Origin: Nothophaeocryptopus gaeumannii
Taxonomy: Eukaryota > Ascomycota > Dothideomycetes > Mycosphaerellales > Mycosphaerellaceae
Length of the DNA stretch: 64,000 nucleotides
Reading direction: 5' to 3'
NCBI GenBank assembly: GCA_031771865.1
Contig: JASISA010000001.1
Coordinates: 1,674,001 to 1,738,000 of the forward strand
Positions 53,730 to 64,000 of the stretch are shown here, one piece after another (positions within the stretch are counted from its first letter, which is position 1; each line of letters begins with the position of its first letter). A program made the position numbers and the translations under genes. Below the pieces are notes generated by a model. The model saw only the letters and a list, made by a program, of their open reading frames with translations, made no database searches and had not been told where the DNA came from.

Positions 53730-54799
53730 TCATAGTCTCGGCTTGCCATTCGTGCTGGGATCTGCAACCTGAGAATTCTGTGTATTAATGGATGAATACC
53801 AAGGATGCACTGGCGGCGAGTCTCGTTGGAAGGTGGCCGTGAACGTCGCCTTCCTCTTCTCCAAGAAGGCGCTCACCGCTTCATCATTGTCCCTGGAAGG
53901 TGTCAGTGCCGAAATCATCATACCTTATACTAGATTGTACTCACTTGCTGCCTCGCATGTGGCCCATGATCCTCGACTCCAGCAGATGCGCGGCCTCTGC
54001 ACTGTCCGGTCCACGGAACATCATCTCTCGCATCATGTACGTGCTCACGGTGCTGGTGTTTGCGGCGAGACCTTCTGCTATCTCAAGAGCTCGCGGCAAC
54101 ACTTCCTCCTGGCGCTCGCAAAACTCCGAGAACAAGCCGTCTAGCTGCTTGGAGTCGGCCATGATGGTGTTGCCGACGGTCACCAGCTGCAGAGTGCGAG
54201 AATGGCCAATCAATCGAGGGAGGAAGAACGACGAGCAACCTTCCATCACAACAGCACGTTGCGAGAAGACGAATCCGATCTTCGCCTGAGACCAAACGAC
54301 TCGCATTACGCAAGCCAATGTCATCGTTATACCGACACCGATGGCATGACCGTGGATCGCTGCTATGGTGGGCTTCGTACAACGATGAATTGCGAGCGAC
54401 ACCCGGCCGCCGCTGTCAAGTATCAGCTCACAAAGCGAACCAGGTGGCGTATGTGGCTACATACCCGTCTCGGTGAGTCTTGTCAGTCTCGGTCTTCCCG
54501 TTGCCGTGTAACTTGAACCCCTGCTGCAGATCCTGGCCAGCACAGAAGATCTTTCCATGCCCAGCAAGTGCGATGCATTTGACTCTGTCATCTATACTGG
54601 CGATACCAAAGAAATGCTCCAGCTCGTCCGTCATGATATCGGTGAAGGCATTGCTGTGCTCCGGACGGTACAACGTACATATCAGAACAGGCGTTGGCTC
54701 GGGAGAAGATGCTGGATGGTGAGAGATTTGAATCTCTTTGTATGGTACATTTGCGTATGATCCAGGCAGTTTGGTCGGAACTGGCTGACCCGAAGACAT
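53730..54799 (-). CDS. enoyl-CoA isomerase/hydratase (crotonase family)
   Basis: Three exons (54465..54799, 53945..54412, 53730..53892) with two 52-base introns agree in phase (2, then 2) and give 321 residues. The start is the first ATG of the frame; the frame opens upstream only with TTG. The crotonase fold motifs are ALAGHGKIFCAGQDLQQGF (oxyanion hole), TKPTIAAIHGHAIGVGITM (second oxyanion loop) and SFFLPRLIGHSRTLQLVTVG. The pattern matches peroxisomal delta3,delta2-enoyl-CoA isomerases used to oxidise unsaturated fatty acids. The C-terminus is KPRL, a weak PTS1-like ending. The exact reaction (isomerase versus hydratase) is not certain. Confidence 0.87.
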
Positions 54800-55124
54800 G
54801 TTCAACGAGGTTTGCAAGCAGTACTACAAATTGCACACTAACACGAACAGAGATATCAAGATGCAAGAGCCTTCGGCGGAGGCATTCCTATGCCGAGGTA
54901 CGTTGGGAAGACACGAGGTTCTACTTCTAATCAAATATTGATTGACGCTACAAAGTCCTCTAATGTGTCAAACTAGCGAAGTACAGAGAGTGTGTGAAAG
55001 GAAGTAGTAGCAATCACACTGCTTCGGCCAGTGCCTGCCTCAGGCATGACACCAAAGCCATCCGAAGCGCTCATGCAACAAGCATCAAAATCAAATCGCC
55101 TCCAATGCTTCCACCCTCTTAAAC
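54800..55124. other. intergenic
   Basis: No gene recognised in this 325-base gap. Confidence 0.5.
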
Positions 55125-55633
55125 CTACAGACCCAAGCAGAGCTTGCAGTCCCTTGGTATGTGCGTCGCAACCTGAAGTGCCGAAGCTGCGCAACCTGCG
55201 TCCAGCAGGATGCTCGAGCCACCGAATAACGCGGCTCCTACGCAAGCGCTTAATTTGCCGCCACCCTTCTTGACGCACCCTGGAAATCCATTATCAGCAG
55301 CAGCCCGGGCTCTGGCTTTGGCTCTTGGACTTACTAGCAGCACGACTGTATCCGCAGTGCAGACCTGGAACCTTACCGCGCTTGGCCAACTTTGGTAGTT
55401 CGTCATCGTGGTCGTCGTCGTCGTCAACGAAGTTGATCTTGCCTAGGACTTTGTTAGCGCGCTGGTACAGGATTTGACGGATTTGAGGTTTGCTCACCCT
55501 CTTTGAGAAGAGACGTCAAGAGCTCCACATTAGACTTCTCATTGACCACATCAGTTTCTGGTGAGCGTTGGCCAATGGTGGCCGCGGAGGCCAAAGCCGA
55601 AAGGGCAAGAGCAGCGTAGACGAAGAACTTCAT
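55125..55633 (-). CDS. small secreted six-cysteine protein with pro-region and Kex2-like site
   Basis: Three exons (55498..55633, 55335..55442, 55125..55279) are separated by two 55-base introns (GTGAGC..TAG and GTAAGT..CAG), with phases agreeing exactly, for 132 residues. A signal peptide (MKFFVYAALALSALASA) leads into a short pro-region that ends with a run of Asp (INFVDDDDDHDDELPKL) and the dibasic site AKRG, the classic Kex2 context. The predicted mature part of about 64 residues has six cysteines, spread singly (HCGY, RCVK, SACV, AGCA, RDCK, LCLG), and a hydrophobic centre. No family is recognised. The layout is that of fungal processed secreted peptides: effectors, antimicrobial peptides or pheromone-like molecules. 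No single unspliced frame contains it, so simple gene finding would miss it. Confidence 0.75.
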
Positions 55634-57767
55634 GTTGAAGGCGGTTGATTGAATGCTTCGATTGAAGAGAATGGGTTGGCAGGCTGAATGAGCGACTTGA
55701 GATGAGACTGTTGGCTGTTGGCTGTTGGCTGTTGTTGCTGGCTGATGAGGATGAGATTCACTGGCTGAGGACGAGCGCTGCTTTATACCCGCTTCATTTC
55801 GCTGCTGATAGCACTGGAGCCCCGCACCACGTTCCGATGATGGCCTATTCTATGGCGTGTGTTAGGTTGAGACATACACCAAAGCTGACAGGAGATCACG
55901 CTTGCAGATTGACAACCCCGGGATTGAAGCGATGGGACTTGATACTCATGACTGTGCCATTGAGCCTGCGTAGCAAGCTTTTGCTACATCATGGCAATAA
56001 TGACTGGCAGCGAAAGACAAAGCGTCGTGATCTCCAGGTTCAACGCAGGTGCAGTCGAACACGAACAAGCGATTGCTACACTCTCTGGAGTCTGTCTGGA
56101 AACTGGTAACGACCACAACCCTAAGGTCTGCTCGTGGTCGCTTGAGCACCATTCCACTTCGGTCCTTGGACACGGGAACAGTCGCAGGGAAGGGCGCCGA
56201 CACATGGAGTCTCCGCGCTATCTTACTCTGCACGAGCTCAAGAGAACGGCAATGCTATCTCAGGCCATCAGGCATGTGGAAGGCCGGTCGCTGATAATCC
56301 GAGATTCATATCTCTATAGGGTTCCCCAGGACTTACTAGTCCAATGGACCCCCTTGGCACTTGGCTACCATGGTGGTCTATAAGTCTCAGACTAACAGCA
56401 AAGGTCTCAGATAGCGACTTACGAGACTACGATGGTGAATTTTAGCGTGTAGCCAGAACCTGCGACACAAAATTCACCGCCCTGGCTCTCATTTTCGATC
56501 AACACATGTCAGTGTGCCAATATAGAAGATCGTAAGACTCTTTCCGGCTGCCCAGAAGTGAGCTTGATCATAGTTCTATGTACAGCACTGCGCTTACCGC
56601 GGAGGATCTCGATGTGATTGAACACGACGCACAATCAACATCGGCTGCACAGACATGCTTACTAGCGTGGAAGAAGCCATATTAAAAATCACTGCGAGCA
56701 GTCACTCATACCTGGCCGACACGTGCGCTAGGTTGACCCTGGTCCTCTGAGCCCCACACAAGTGAGTTAGTCTCAGTCATCAGCCCAACCTCCGCTCCGG
56801 TAGCCAATAATCTGCAAGCAACGGCGTCTTCACACGGGAAGGGGATTAGCGTCGTGCAAAGGGATGAAAGCTGAGACTACAAGTGAGTGCCGGATCTTCG
56901 GCCCAGATGCGACTTCCCCAATGTGGACGAGAGGTGCTCACCAATGCCCTATCCCGTCATCAACTACTGCAGGAACTAAGAATATACTGAGATCTTGCGC
57001 ACGGGTAGTTGCTTGACCTAGCAAGACGATCCCCAAGTAAGCTTAATTCGACGTGCGGATGGTTCATCGTTCGGAGCCGGTATTTCTAGCTCTGGAGTTG
57101 AAGGCTTTTTGCGGTCCTTCGGCTTCACGTGTGCGTGGACGTACCGCCCAGATCTAATGTTCCAGTCTTTAGTCCCTTGGCAGGCGTGTGGTACCACGAG
57201 AGCCTTGGCTTGCGATTATCATCTCGCACCAATGACGAGCCCATGTGGTCATCTCCAGAACTTCCTCAGATGGCTTGCTATGCGCTGAACTCATTCATAT
57301 CCCTCTGCGCGGCATGCGCCACACCACCGTATTTCTGGTGCTCGAGTCGAGAAGAATGAATCTAGACCGGAGCTCATCATGCTTGGCGGCCACAGCGCGC
57401 GCACCTGCAACCCCCGGGTCATTTGAATACTTCTACAGTACCCTACTTCGGTTTCACTCCTCTGGTCTCACCAGTCTCGCACGTGGATTTCCTCATATGC
57501 CAATGCCGCTCATTGGTAACAACCTCATCCACGCTCACGATAATCACAGGAGGCTGTGACACCACCATTCACGTATCGACCTGCAATGACATGTTTGATG
57601 AAGATTGCGCCCGGTGTGTTGACGCCTGAGGTTGCTGCGCTTAGCCTTACCGGGTCTCCGAAGTTTTGAGAGCGCACGGAAAAAAACACGACACGTGATT
57701 TGCTTACTCAGGCACGGCAGCCGACTTTAGGTTTCGCGTACTCCAGGTACACATCCATAAGTTAGGA
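55634..57767. other. long intergenic stretch
   Basis: No gene was recognised over 2.1 kb. It includes the 7-base tandem repeat at 55708-55735 and may include the 5' end of the Helitron. Frames such as 55991-56383 show no family features. Confidence 0.4.
55708..55735. repeat. 7-base tandem repeat (ctgttgg, four copies, last partial)
   Basis: Four consecutive copies of ctgttgg, the last one lacking its final base, about 75 bases upstream of the start codon of the six-cysteine protein gene. It may sit in the 5' leader or promoter and vary in length. Confidence 0.6.
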
Positions 57768-60700
57768 ATGATTCTATGCCTCCAACGAACACAAGGACAG
57801 CGACAGGAGCGAGACGTGCCACAGGTGAAAGCTCCACGCAGTAGCCGCCGCAGGCAACTACGTGGTCTTCCCCTCGTGGCTCAGCAGCAACAACAAGGAC
57901 AAGAGCCGGAGCTTGTTCTTCGGCCTGAGCAAATCGATGACAGAATGAATCAAGTATTCGCCAAGGACTTTCGAGTGCGCAAAGCGGCTGTTACAAAGTG
58001 GCTGACTTTTTTCCAGCAGCACCACCCAGGCTACAAGAAGATCACTATTTCGCAAGAGCGCCTGGACGAGCTACTGGGCGATGCAAGTGTGATCGACCGC
58101 ATCGCAATACAGACGTATGATAACGGCGCGTCGCCCGTTCAGCCATCGAATGGACCTGCTCCACAGACTCAAGCCCCAACGGCGACCGCTTCCACGATGC
58201 CGGTCGAAGATGAGCTGCCAACCGGCACGTTACCTATCCCCGACACTCAGATGAGCAATGCCGAAGAGCCTGGGCTAACTGGTCACGGCGATGCTGACTC
58301 TGACGATCAAGATGACGAGTACGACTTGGACTACCCGTACAAAGTTACAGTAGCCAACACGGAACTCGACGACAACGATGTCGATGCGCTCCGAGAAGCA
58401 GTTCAAGATCATGATCAGCGCCTTCATGACCGGCCAATTTGACGTGTTCCTCGGCGAGCAAATCCAGACTCTGATGCCCTAGGAACGTCCTACTACCTTT
58501 CCGGCTCCCAGTATGATGGCACAACCGAGTCACCGCCGCCGTCCTCCCCGCCGATTACGATTGCCCAGCCCCAGCGATTCATCAAAATGTCAAAGTTCAG
58601 CCCGGTGCCAATGTACGAGTTCAATAACTCTCAGAAGCTGCTGTCCTTGACAATTCCAACGCTGGTTCCTTATGGATTGGCTGACTACGTAGAGTCACGC
58701 CCACGAACCGTGGATTACAAAGTGTACATCCGCCATCTCATCATGTATGAGGATGGGCGTTTCGCCCGTCAAACACGCTTTCGTTACGTTTTGGTGCAAC
58801 ACTTTCAAGCGTCGCCAGACCCGCAAGCAAGCTACTCAATTCTTGAAGAAGAACCCGCAATATACCAACATGTCAAACAAGCAGCTAAGAGCGGCATCGG
58901 GTCCAGAGCGGCATCGGGTCCAGAGCGGCATCGGGTCCAGAGCGGCACTCTACAGCACGTGCACTTCTAGCTACGATCTCAGCCTTTGCCAATACTATTC
59001 GTGGCACCAAGCCGTACTGGATAAGCAAGCGTAAGGAGCTGAAAGCCTACATCCGGGCCCTTGGACCTCCATCGCTGTTTTTCATGTACAGTGCAGCCGA
59101 CAATTGGCGGTATTCGCTTCATAAGCATATGCCCGGCATCCCGCAAGGTAATGACTTCCAGCGTGTCAAGATTCGCAGAGAAAACGTGCGAAATAACCCT
59201 CACATCGCGGCCTATCACTTCTTCCGGCGTTTCAATTTCTTCTAGGATATGTACGTTGAGAAAAAGGTTGATGTAGAGGATTTCTGGAATCGGAACGAAT
59301 TTCAAGCCCGAGAAAGCTCGCTCAATCACGGCCTAGTGTGGATCGAGGGTGCTAATAATCGCAAAAATGTCGTTCGTCCCTACCTCTCCGCAGAGACTCA
59401 AAATGAGAGACAGGATCTGACCGACCTGTGAACCCTGCACTAACTCGTACAGGTCCTGACCCTAGCGACTGCCATACCTTCGCAATGACTCCTGAGGAGA
59501 TGAAGAACACGTTGGAGCAGCTGATGGTCACTCTCAATCGTGACCAGCGCCACGCCAAGTGCACAAAGACTACTGCGTCCGCAAGAACAAGAAGAAGGGA
59601 GGAGTAGAAGAATGCCGCTTCAAGTTTCCGCGAGATCTACAAGAAGCTGCATCTGTCATCAACATGATCACCGACTCCTGTGCAAAGTATCATGTTCAGA
59701 GAAATGCTCAGCGCATGGGTTATTACAACCGCGGTAACACGATGGGCTGGCTTGCCAACACCAACATCAATGCATGTATTAGTGTGAGCAGGTTGCCGAG
59801 TACCTGTCCAAATACTGCACCAAGGCTGAGGAGCGAAGCAAGACGCTATTCGACATTTGCCAATTGGTCTTGCCCCCAAAGTCAATGACAATGCGCCTAT
59901 GCTGTCGCTAGTGGCGAAAGTGCTGAACAAATTGATCGCCGAGCGCGATGTGTCTACCCAGGAGCTCTGCCATGAGTTGATGGAACTGCCTTTAATGCGT
60001 GAATCGCGCGGCGTAATCGGCATAGATTGCTGCCATCCCTCTCAACACCGACAGGTTATGAAGGCTGACCGTGAGACCGGCGATCTTGTGGTGGCCGGCC
60101 TATTACCTCTGCACGAATACATTCAGCGATCCCCTCAGACTCTGGCCGATCACCCTCAGCTCACCTTATCCAAGAACTGGGACGACCGCAAGAAGGATGC
60201 GTTGAAGCCTAAACCGCGCGCCAAAGATCGCGTATTGAAGTTCTTTCCCGACTACGATGTTGCAAAGCAAGAGGAGCAAGAAGACTACTACTGCTCGGAG
60301 ATTGTCTTCCACCACGCTTTCACTGAATGTCCTGAGCTGCCGTACACATTCTCGGATGACCAGCAAGCCACCGCCTTCAGCAGCTGGAAAGACGCATATC
60401 AGTGGGGCCAGGCTAACCATCAACATCCTGATGACTATATCGGCCGTTCCATTCAGGACCAGTCCGAAGACGAGTCACATTACCTGTTCGCGTGTTCGCA
60501 ACTTGAATGGGATACTCTTCGAACACCCTATGAACTTCGATTGATTTCAAGACCGAGTTCCAGCCATAACCATTCAGCGCCAAACCGATTACATGCGACC
60601 CCGTCATCAGCGCATTATCGACGACAATATGATCCTATCGTCGAGCCCACCGCCCATAGAGCAGCCTCAGAAATCGCGTGGTCGCAATCCTCCACCACCG

Positions 60701-61330
60701 CGCGATCCACCACCGCCTCGCGGTCGCAAGCCTCAGGCGCCGTACGGTCAAGGTGCAGCAGGACTTGATGCGGCAGGCATTGATGAAGAGACGTCAATAG
60801 CTATTGCGCAGATGGAGTCTCGCGAGCATGCTCAGCAGCAGCAAGGTCCAGCTTGGTTTTAACCTCCAGAGTCCTCTCAACTGCCCGAGTCTCAGAGACA
60901 AGATGCATTGTTGCGCGGTTAGACGCAAGAGTCCGAACGCTCGCAGTTCATGATGGGCGGCGGTCTGCAGCAGTCATCTTATCAACAGCCTTCTCAAGGT
61001 CAAGGAGCTGCTACTTTGGACGTAGGTCCTAGCATGCAACAGCTCCTCGACCAAGAGCGTCAGCTGCGTTAGAATCAACAGTGGCAGCAGGCTGCTGTGG
61101 CTGCGGCTGCTGCGAGAGAGCATGCCATTCAGGCAGCTGACGAGGTGGATATGGGTGCTAGTGGTGATGTCGAGCATGACTTTGATGAGCTTACTTAGCA
61201 AGGGGGCAACGGCGAGGATCAGGATGTCGACGTGTCTATGACTGGCGCAGAGCACAGGGAGCTTTGCGAGGAGTAGGGCTCGACGGGCTCAGCGGCCTGC
61301 GCTGAGGAGCTTCACGTAGATTAGCCAAGA
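57768..61330 (+). mobile_element. decayed Helitron (Rep/helicase-like protein), many lesions
   Basis: Pieces of one large protein occur in order across several frames. A KAAVTKWLTFFQQHHPGYKK block (57990-58050) and PMYEFNNSQKLLSLTIPTLVPYG are followed by MYEDGRFARQTRFRYV (58587-58810), YIRALGPPSLFFMYSAADNW (59050 on), ENVRNNPHIAAYHFFRRF, a TAG near 59245, and KKVDVEDFWNRNEFQARESS. CRFKFPRDLQEAAS, GNTMGWLANTNINACIS (59600-59780) and RDVSTQELCHELMELPLM (59950 on) complete the series. This order is that of Helitron Rep proteins. The HUH position reads ESSLNHG rather than a His-x-His pair, and no Walker-A helicase motif is seen, so it is inactive. The last 700 bases are a Gln-rich region peppered with TAG/TAA. 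Element ends were not defined. Confidence 0.72.
58890..58940. repeat. three perfect tandem copies of a 17-base unit
   Basis: The unit agcggcatcgggtccag is repeated exactly three times inside the decayed Helitron reading frame, plus a partial fourth copy. Because 17 is not a multiple of three, each added copy shifts the frame, so this is one of the element's inactivating lesions. Confidence 0.85.
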
Positions 61331-62364
61331 GTGGATTGGTAAGATGCTGCGCTCGCTCCGCTCACATATCGAGACATAAAATGGCTCTCAAACGATACAT
61401 TTCTCCTGGACAATGGGCCAGTCATTAATGTCAACATGGGTCACATCAGCAAAGGAACCTCTTCAGAATGTCACTGAACGATGAACGAGACCATCACAGA
61501 GGCTGCCAGCATTACAACATCCGAGACCAAACGTGATGGTGCCCCTGTGGTCAGCTGGCCAATGGGAACATTCGAACCAATGTCATGGCTACTGTTAATA
61601 CCATCGCAGCATTGGGCATATGGCATCAACCAAGACACGACATACTCACGATACCGTCGCGCATTGCGCGCATCACCGCATCCACAGGCTCGTACAGTAC
61701 GGTAGAACCGGCTTCAGGAAGGGGAGATGAGCAGTATATAATATTGCCAACCATCCGTCATGGTTATGTTAAAGGAGCAGTACTGAGCGCACGTGCACAC
61801 GCTAGTGCAGGAGATCAAAAAGGGTCTCTAGGCGCAGGTTGTACTTAGACTTCTACAACACACTTACTCTTTCTTGCTGCCACTGCGTTCGACATATTTC
61901 AACAGGTTATGAGCCCGGCTCTGCGCTCTAATCTATGACCGTGTCGCATATATCCAATCTTTTATAAGATGCAACACTACGAGACTGCGATAAGAATCTC
62001 GATGCCATAGGCGACACGGCCCTGAGCGATTTCTGCCTTTCGACGCACTCGAAACCATCACCAATCGAAAGAGCAACATCAATTCTGTGCTCCCTCTATC
62101 TAACTCTCTGCCTCGGCTGTTTCCTGGGAGGGAACCAGAAAAGGGTCCAGGGATTGCAGATCCTAACAGCTTCAAAAATGATGCCCAATCCGACGACCTT
62201 TTGCAAGTTTTTGAAAGCATAGCTAACCATCTTGTAGCAGGATCCCCAACGACTCCCAAGGCAGCTTGAGGACACCGCCAGCTGAACACTGAACCTCTGA
62301 GTCATGTTCTTTGTTGGGCAGTATAGTCACCTGAAACAACTCTCCATATATATTCGGCGCTGAG
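61331..62364. other. non-coding stretch between Helitron and copia relics
   Basis: No gene recognised. It may hold the Helitron 3' end and the left LTR of the copia element, but I could not define either terminus. Confidence 0.35.
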
Positions 62365-62370
62365 CAACAA

Positions 62371-62640
62371 CAATCAGAGCGTTCTGGATTAGCCAACAAC
62401 AGCCAAAGCGAAATGCAGGCGTTGGGCTACAATGATCGGAGCGTTCCAGATCAGCCAACTATAGCCAAAGCAAAATGCAGATGTTGGGCTACAATGATCG
62501 GAGCGTTCCAGATCAGCCAATAACAGCCAAAGCGAACAGTAGGGCGAGCGGTAGGGCGAGCAAGCTAGGTATCCCTATCTTTGCCGTAACCACAACAGCC
62601 AAAGCGAACTGCAGACGCTGAGCAACGATGGTTGGAATGT
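62371..62640. repeat. minisatellite of about 60-base units before the copia gag
   Basis: Three imperfect head-to-tail units start at about 62371, 62430 and 62492, sharing gatcggagcgttccagatca and agccaaagcgaa. A partial fourth (acaacagccaaagcgaactg) lies at about 62592. A short gtagggcgagc doublet sits near 62540-62562. It lies directly upstream of the gag start at 62654 and may be leader or LTR-internal repeat. Confidence 0.65.
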
Positions 62641-62653
62641 TTTTCTATCTATT

Positions 62654-64000
62654 ATGGCTTCCACCAAAGAAGATACTATCGAGCTGCTCACCGACCCCGA
62701 GCAATGGCCTGTTTGGATCAAGAAGATCACTAACAAGCTCCTCATCAGGGATACAATCACGTGTTGCAAGCCAAGCCAACCCGCCAGGTCGGTGATGAGG
62801 AAGCTGCATTGGCAAAACGTGTCGACAAGTGGACTGAAGACCGCATCAAAGCCTATGCTGAGGTTGACAACGTCTGCGGCGACATAGCCAGCAGCAAGCT
62901 GGACCTCGCTAAGAAAGACGACAAGACAGTGCAACAGGCACTCGAAGATCTCAAGACCCATTTCAAGGGCAACACGACTAACATCTACCGTCGTGCAAAG
63001 GCAAAGTTGCTCCAGATCAGCATTGCAGATTTCGACAACAACCCAGCAAGCTTGGGCAAGAAATTAAGAAGCTGTGGGACGACATCAAGAGACTCAGCTC
63101 GACTGGCGACGCTGCATCAGTAAATGAATCCGACCCAGGGGAGCCCTTTGTTGTCGACTGTTTTTTGATTGCACTTGGCGAATCGTACCAGCCCTTCATT
63201 GTGGCCTACTTCCTCCAGCATTCCTTACTGGTGGAAGAGGGCAAGACAAAAGCCACTTTGGTCGAAGCTATTGCGGCAGCATCAAACTTCAAACCAGTCG
63301 GATCGACCGAGGTCTTTTACAACAGTCACCGCAACAACAACCCCAACAAAGATAGCTATAGCGGCGACAAGCCTCGATGGCCAGAGTGCCCACATTGCAA
63401 GAAGCATCACAATCCAAAGGTCTGCTGGTTCAAGGATCCACACAAGGCACCACCGTGGTTTCCAAAGCAAGGCAACAGGAAGCGTCAGCGTGCGGACAGC
63501 GAAGAAGATGACCAAGGCATTAGCGTGATGGGCATGGCAAATCAACAATCGAGTCAACAGCTAAGTAAGCATTACATGCTAATACTTGGCTCAGCAAAGA
63601 ACGCAGAAGAGCTCCTTTGGACAAACACGCCCTTCGCACGCCTCATCTGACTGGGCACCAATGCCTAGGTACAACATGGCCGCTGTGACAGACCCACACA
63701 ACCTGTACAACGTATGGATCCTCGACTCAGGCGCAAACGGCCACCTTATCGGCAGAAAGGATGTGTTTATTGACCTCAAACCTGTCATTGATCTACCTCG
63801 CGTGGCATTGGCGGCACTGAAATTACACCAATCAGTATTGGCACCATACAGCTACTTTGCAGGGTTCACGGCGGCAAGACACGCCTGCTTAGGGTTCCTG
63901 ATGTTCACTACGCTCCAAATGTTGGCGCTAATCTGCTCTCTCGGCAGGCTCTGGGACAGCATTGATGGCATCCGGAAGAAGCCAAGTGGCCTCGCTATTG
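62654..64000 (+). mobile_element. decayed Ty1/copia retrotransposon, gag and protease part (runs off right edge)
   Basis: A gag-like start (MASTKEDTIELLTDPEQWPV) at 62654 is followed, after a frameshift near 62760, by RVDKWTEDRIKAYAEVDNVC, and after another near 63060 by IKKLWDDIKRLSSTGDA. The nucleocapsid zinc knuckle is CPHCKKHHNPKVC (C-x2-C-x4-H-x4-C) at about 63389-63427. A copia-type protease follows (VWILDSGANGHLIGRKD, near 63713-63763), and after a further frame change RVPDVHYAPNVGANLLS. At least three frameshifts show the copy is dead. Integrase and reverse transcriptase would lie beyond the window. Confidence 0.82.

Noticed and set aside
24518..61200. Reassigned genetic code in which TAG/TAA mean glutamine, prompted by many such codons inside readable frames
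   Set aside because: Clearly intact genes in the same window end with ordinary TAA, TAG and TGA at family-typical lengths (for example the ferredoxin ends in TAA). The interrupted frames also carry frameshifts, deletions and lost catalytic motifs, so decay is simpler.

Overview
The window is eukaryotic nuclear DNA from a filamentous ascomycete. Genes are compact, with introns mostly of 47 to 67 bases that follow GT..AG rules. Several gene families are fungal: Npy1-type Nudix hydrolase, Lcl3, Ugo1, a Pth11-like seven-helix receptor, a GPI wall protein and many F-box-like proteins that open with LPxELRxxIYExA. The general style suggests Dothideomycetes (Mycosphaerellales or a relative), but that placement is an inference from memory of similar proteins, not a search. 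No rRNA, tRNA or CRISPR array was recognised.

Layout. 0-8 kb: the 5' end of an MFS transporter, a secreted GH16 glucanase, NADH pyrophosphatase, mitochondrial ribosomal protein uL1m and Golgi subunit Cog2. 9-12 kb: poorly conserved hypothetical genes, one F-box-like and frame-disrupted. 12.5-15.6 kb: a 3-hydroxyisobutyrate dehydrogenase-like enzyme, a medium-chain oxidoreductase and a cupin. 16-24 kb: an F-box-like gene, a divergent hypothetical/WW-domain pair, Lcl3 and a Pth11-like receptor. 24-33 kb: an island of broken genes (serine hydrolase fragment, F-box-like gene, short-chain dehydrogenase, GT2 glycosyltransferase, second F-box-like gene), each interrupted by in-frame stops, with one apparently intact secreted M28 peptidase in the middle. 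35-45 kb: housekeeping genes (mitochondrial ferredoxin, Ugo1, archaemetzincin, a methyltransferase, an old yellow enzyme) and a repeat-bearing GPI protein. 45.9-53.0 kb: a possible sugar or polyol utilisation cluster made of a six-exon sugar transporter, a divergent SDR dehydrogenase, a transaldolase-family protein lacking its Schiff-base lysine, and a bHLH regulator. 53.7-55.6 kb: a peroxisomal-type enoyl-CoA isomerase and a small secreted six-cysteine protein with a Kex2-like site. 57.7-64 kb: transposon territory, with a decayed Helitron and a decayed Ty1/copia element that runs off the right edge.

Two themes stand out. First, many premature stops read as C-to-T changes (CAG to TAG, CAA to TAA, CGA to TGA) inside otherwise homologous reading frames. 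This is what repeat-induced point mutation or methyl-C deamination would leave, and it is shared by the transposon relics and the 24-33 kb genes. Second, the 46-53 kb group looks like a small catabolic cluster in which the transporter has lost its C-terminal tail to a stop codon and the transaldolase has lost its catalytic lysine. That group may therefore be dying, or it may have been repurposed.
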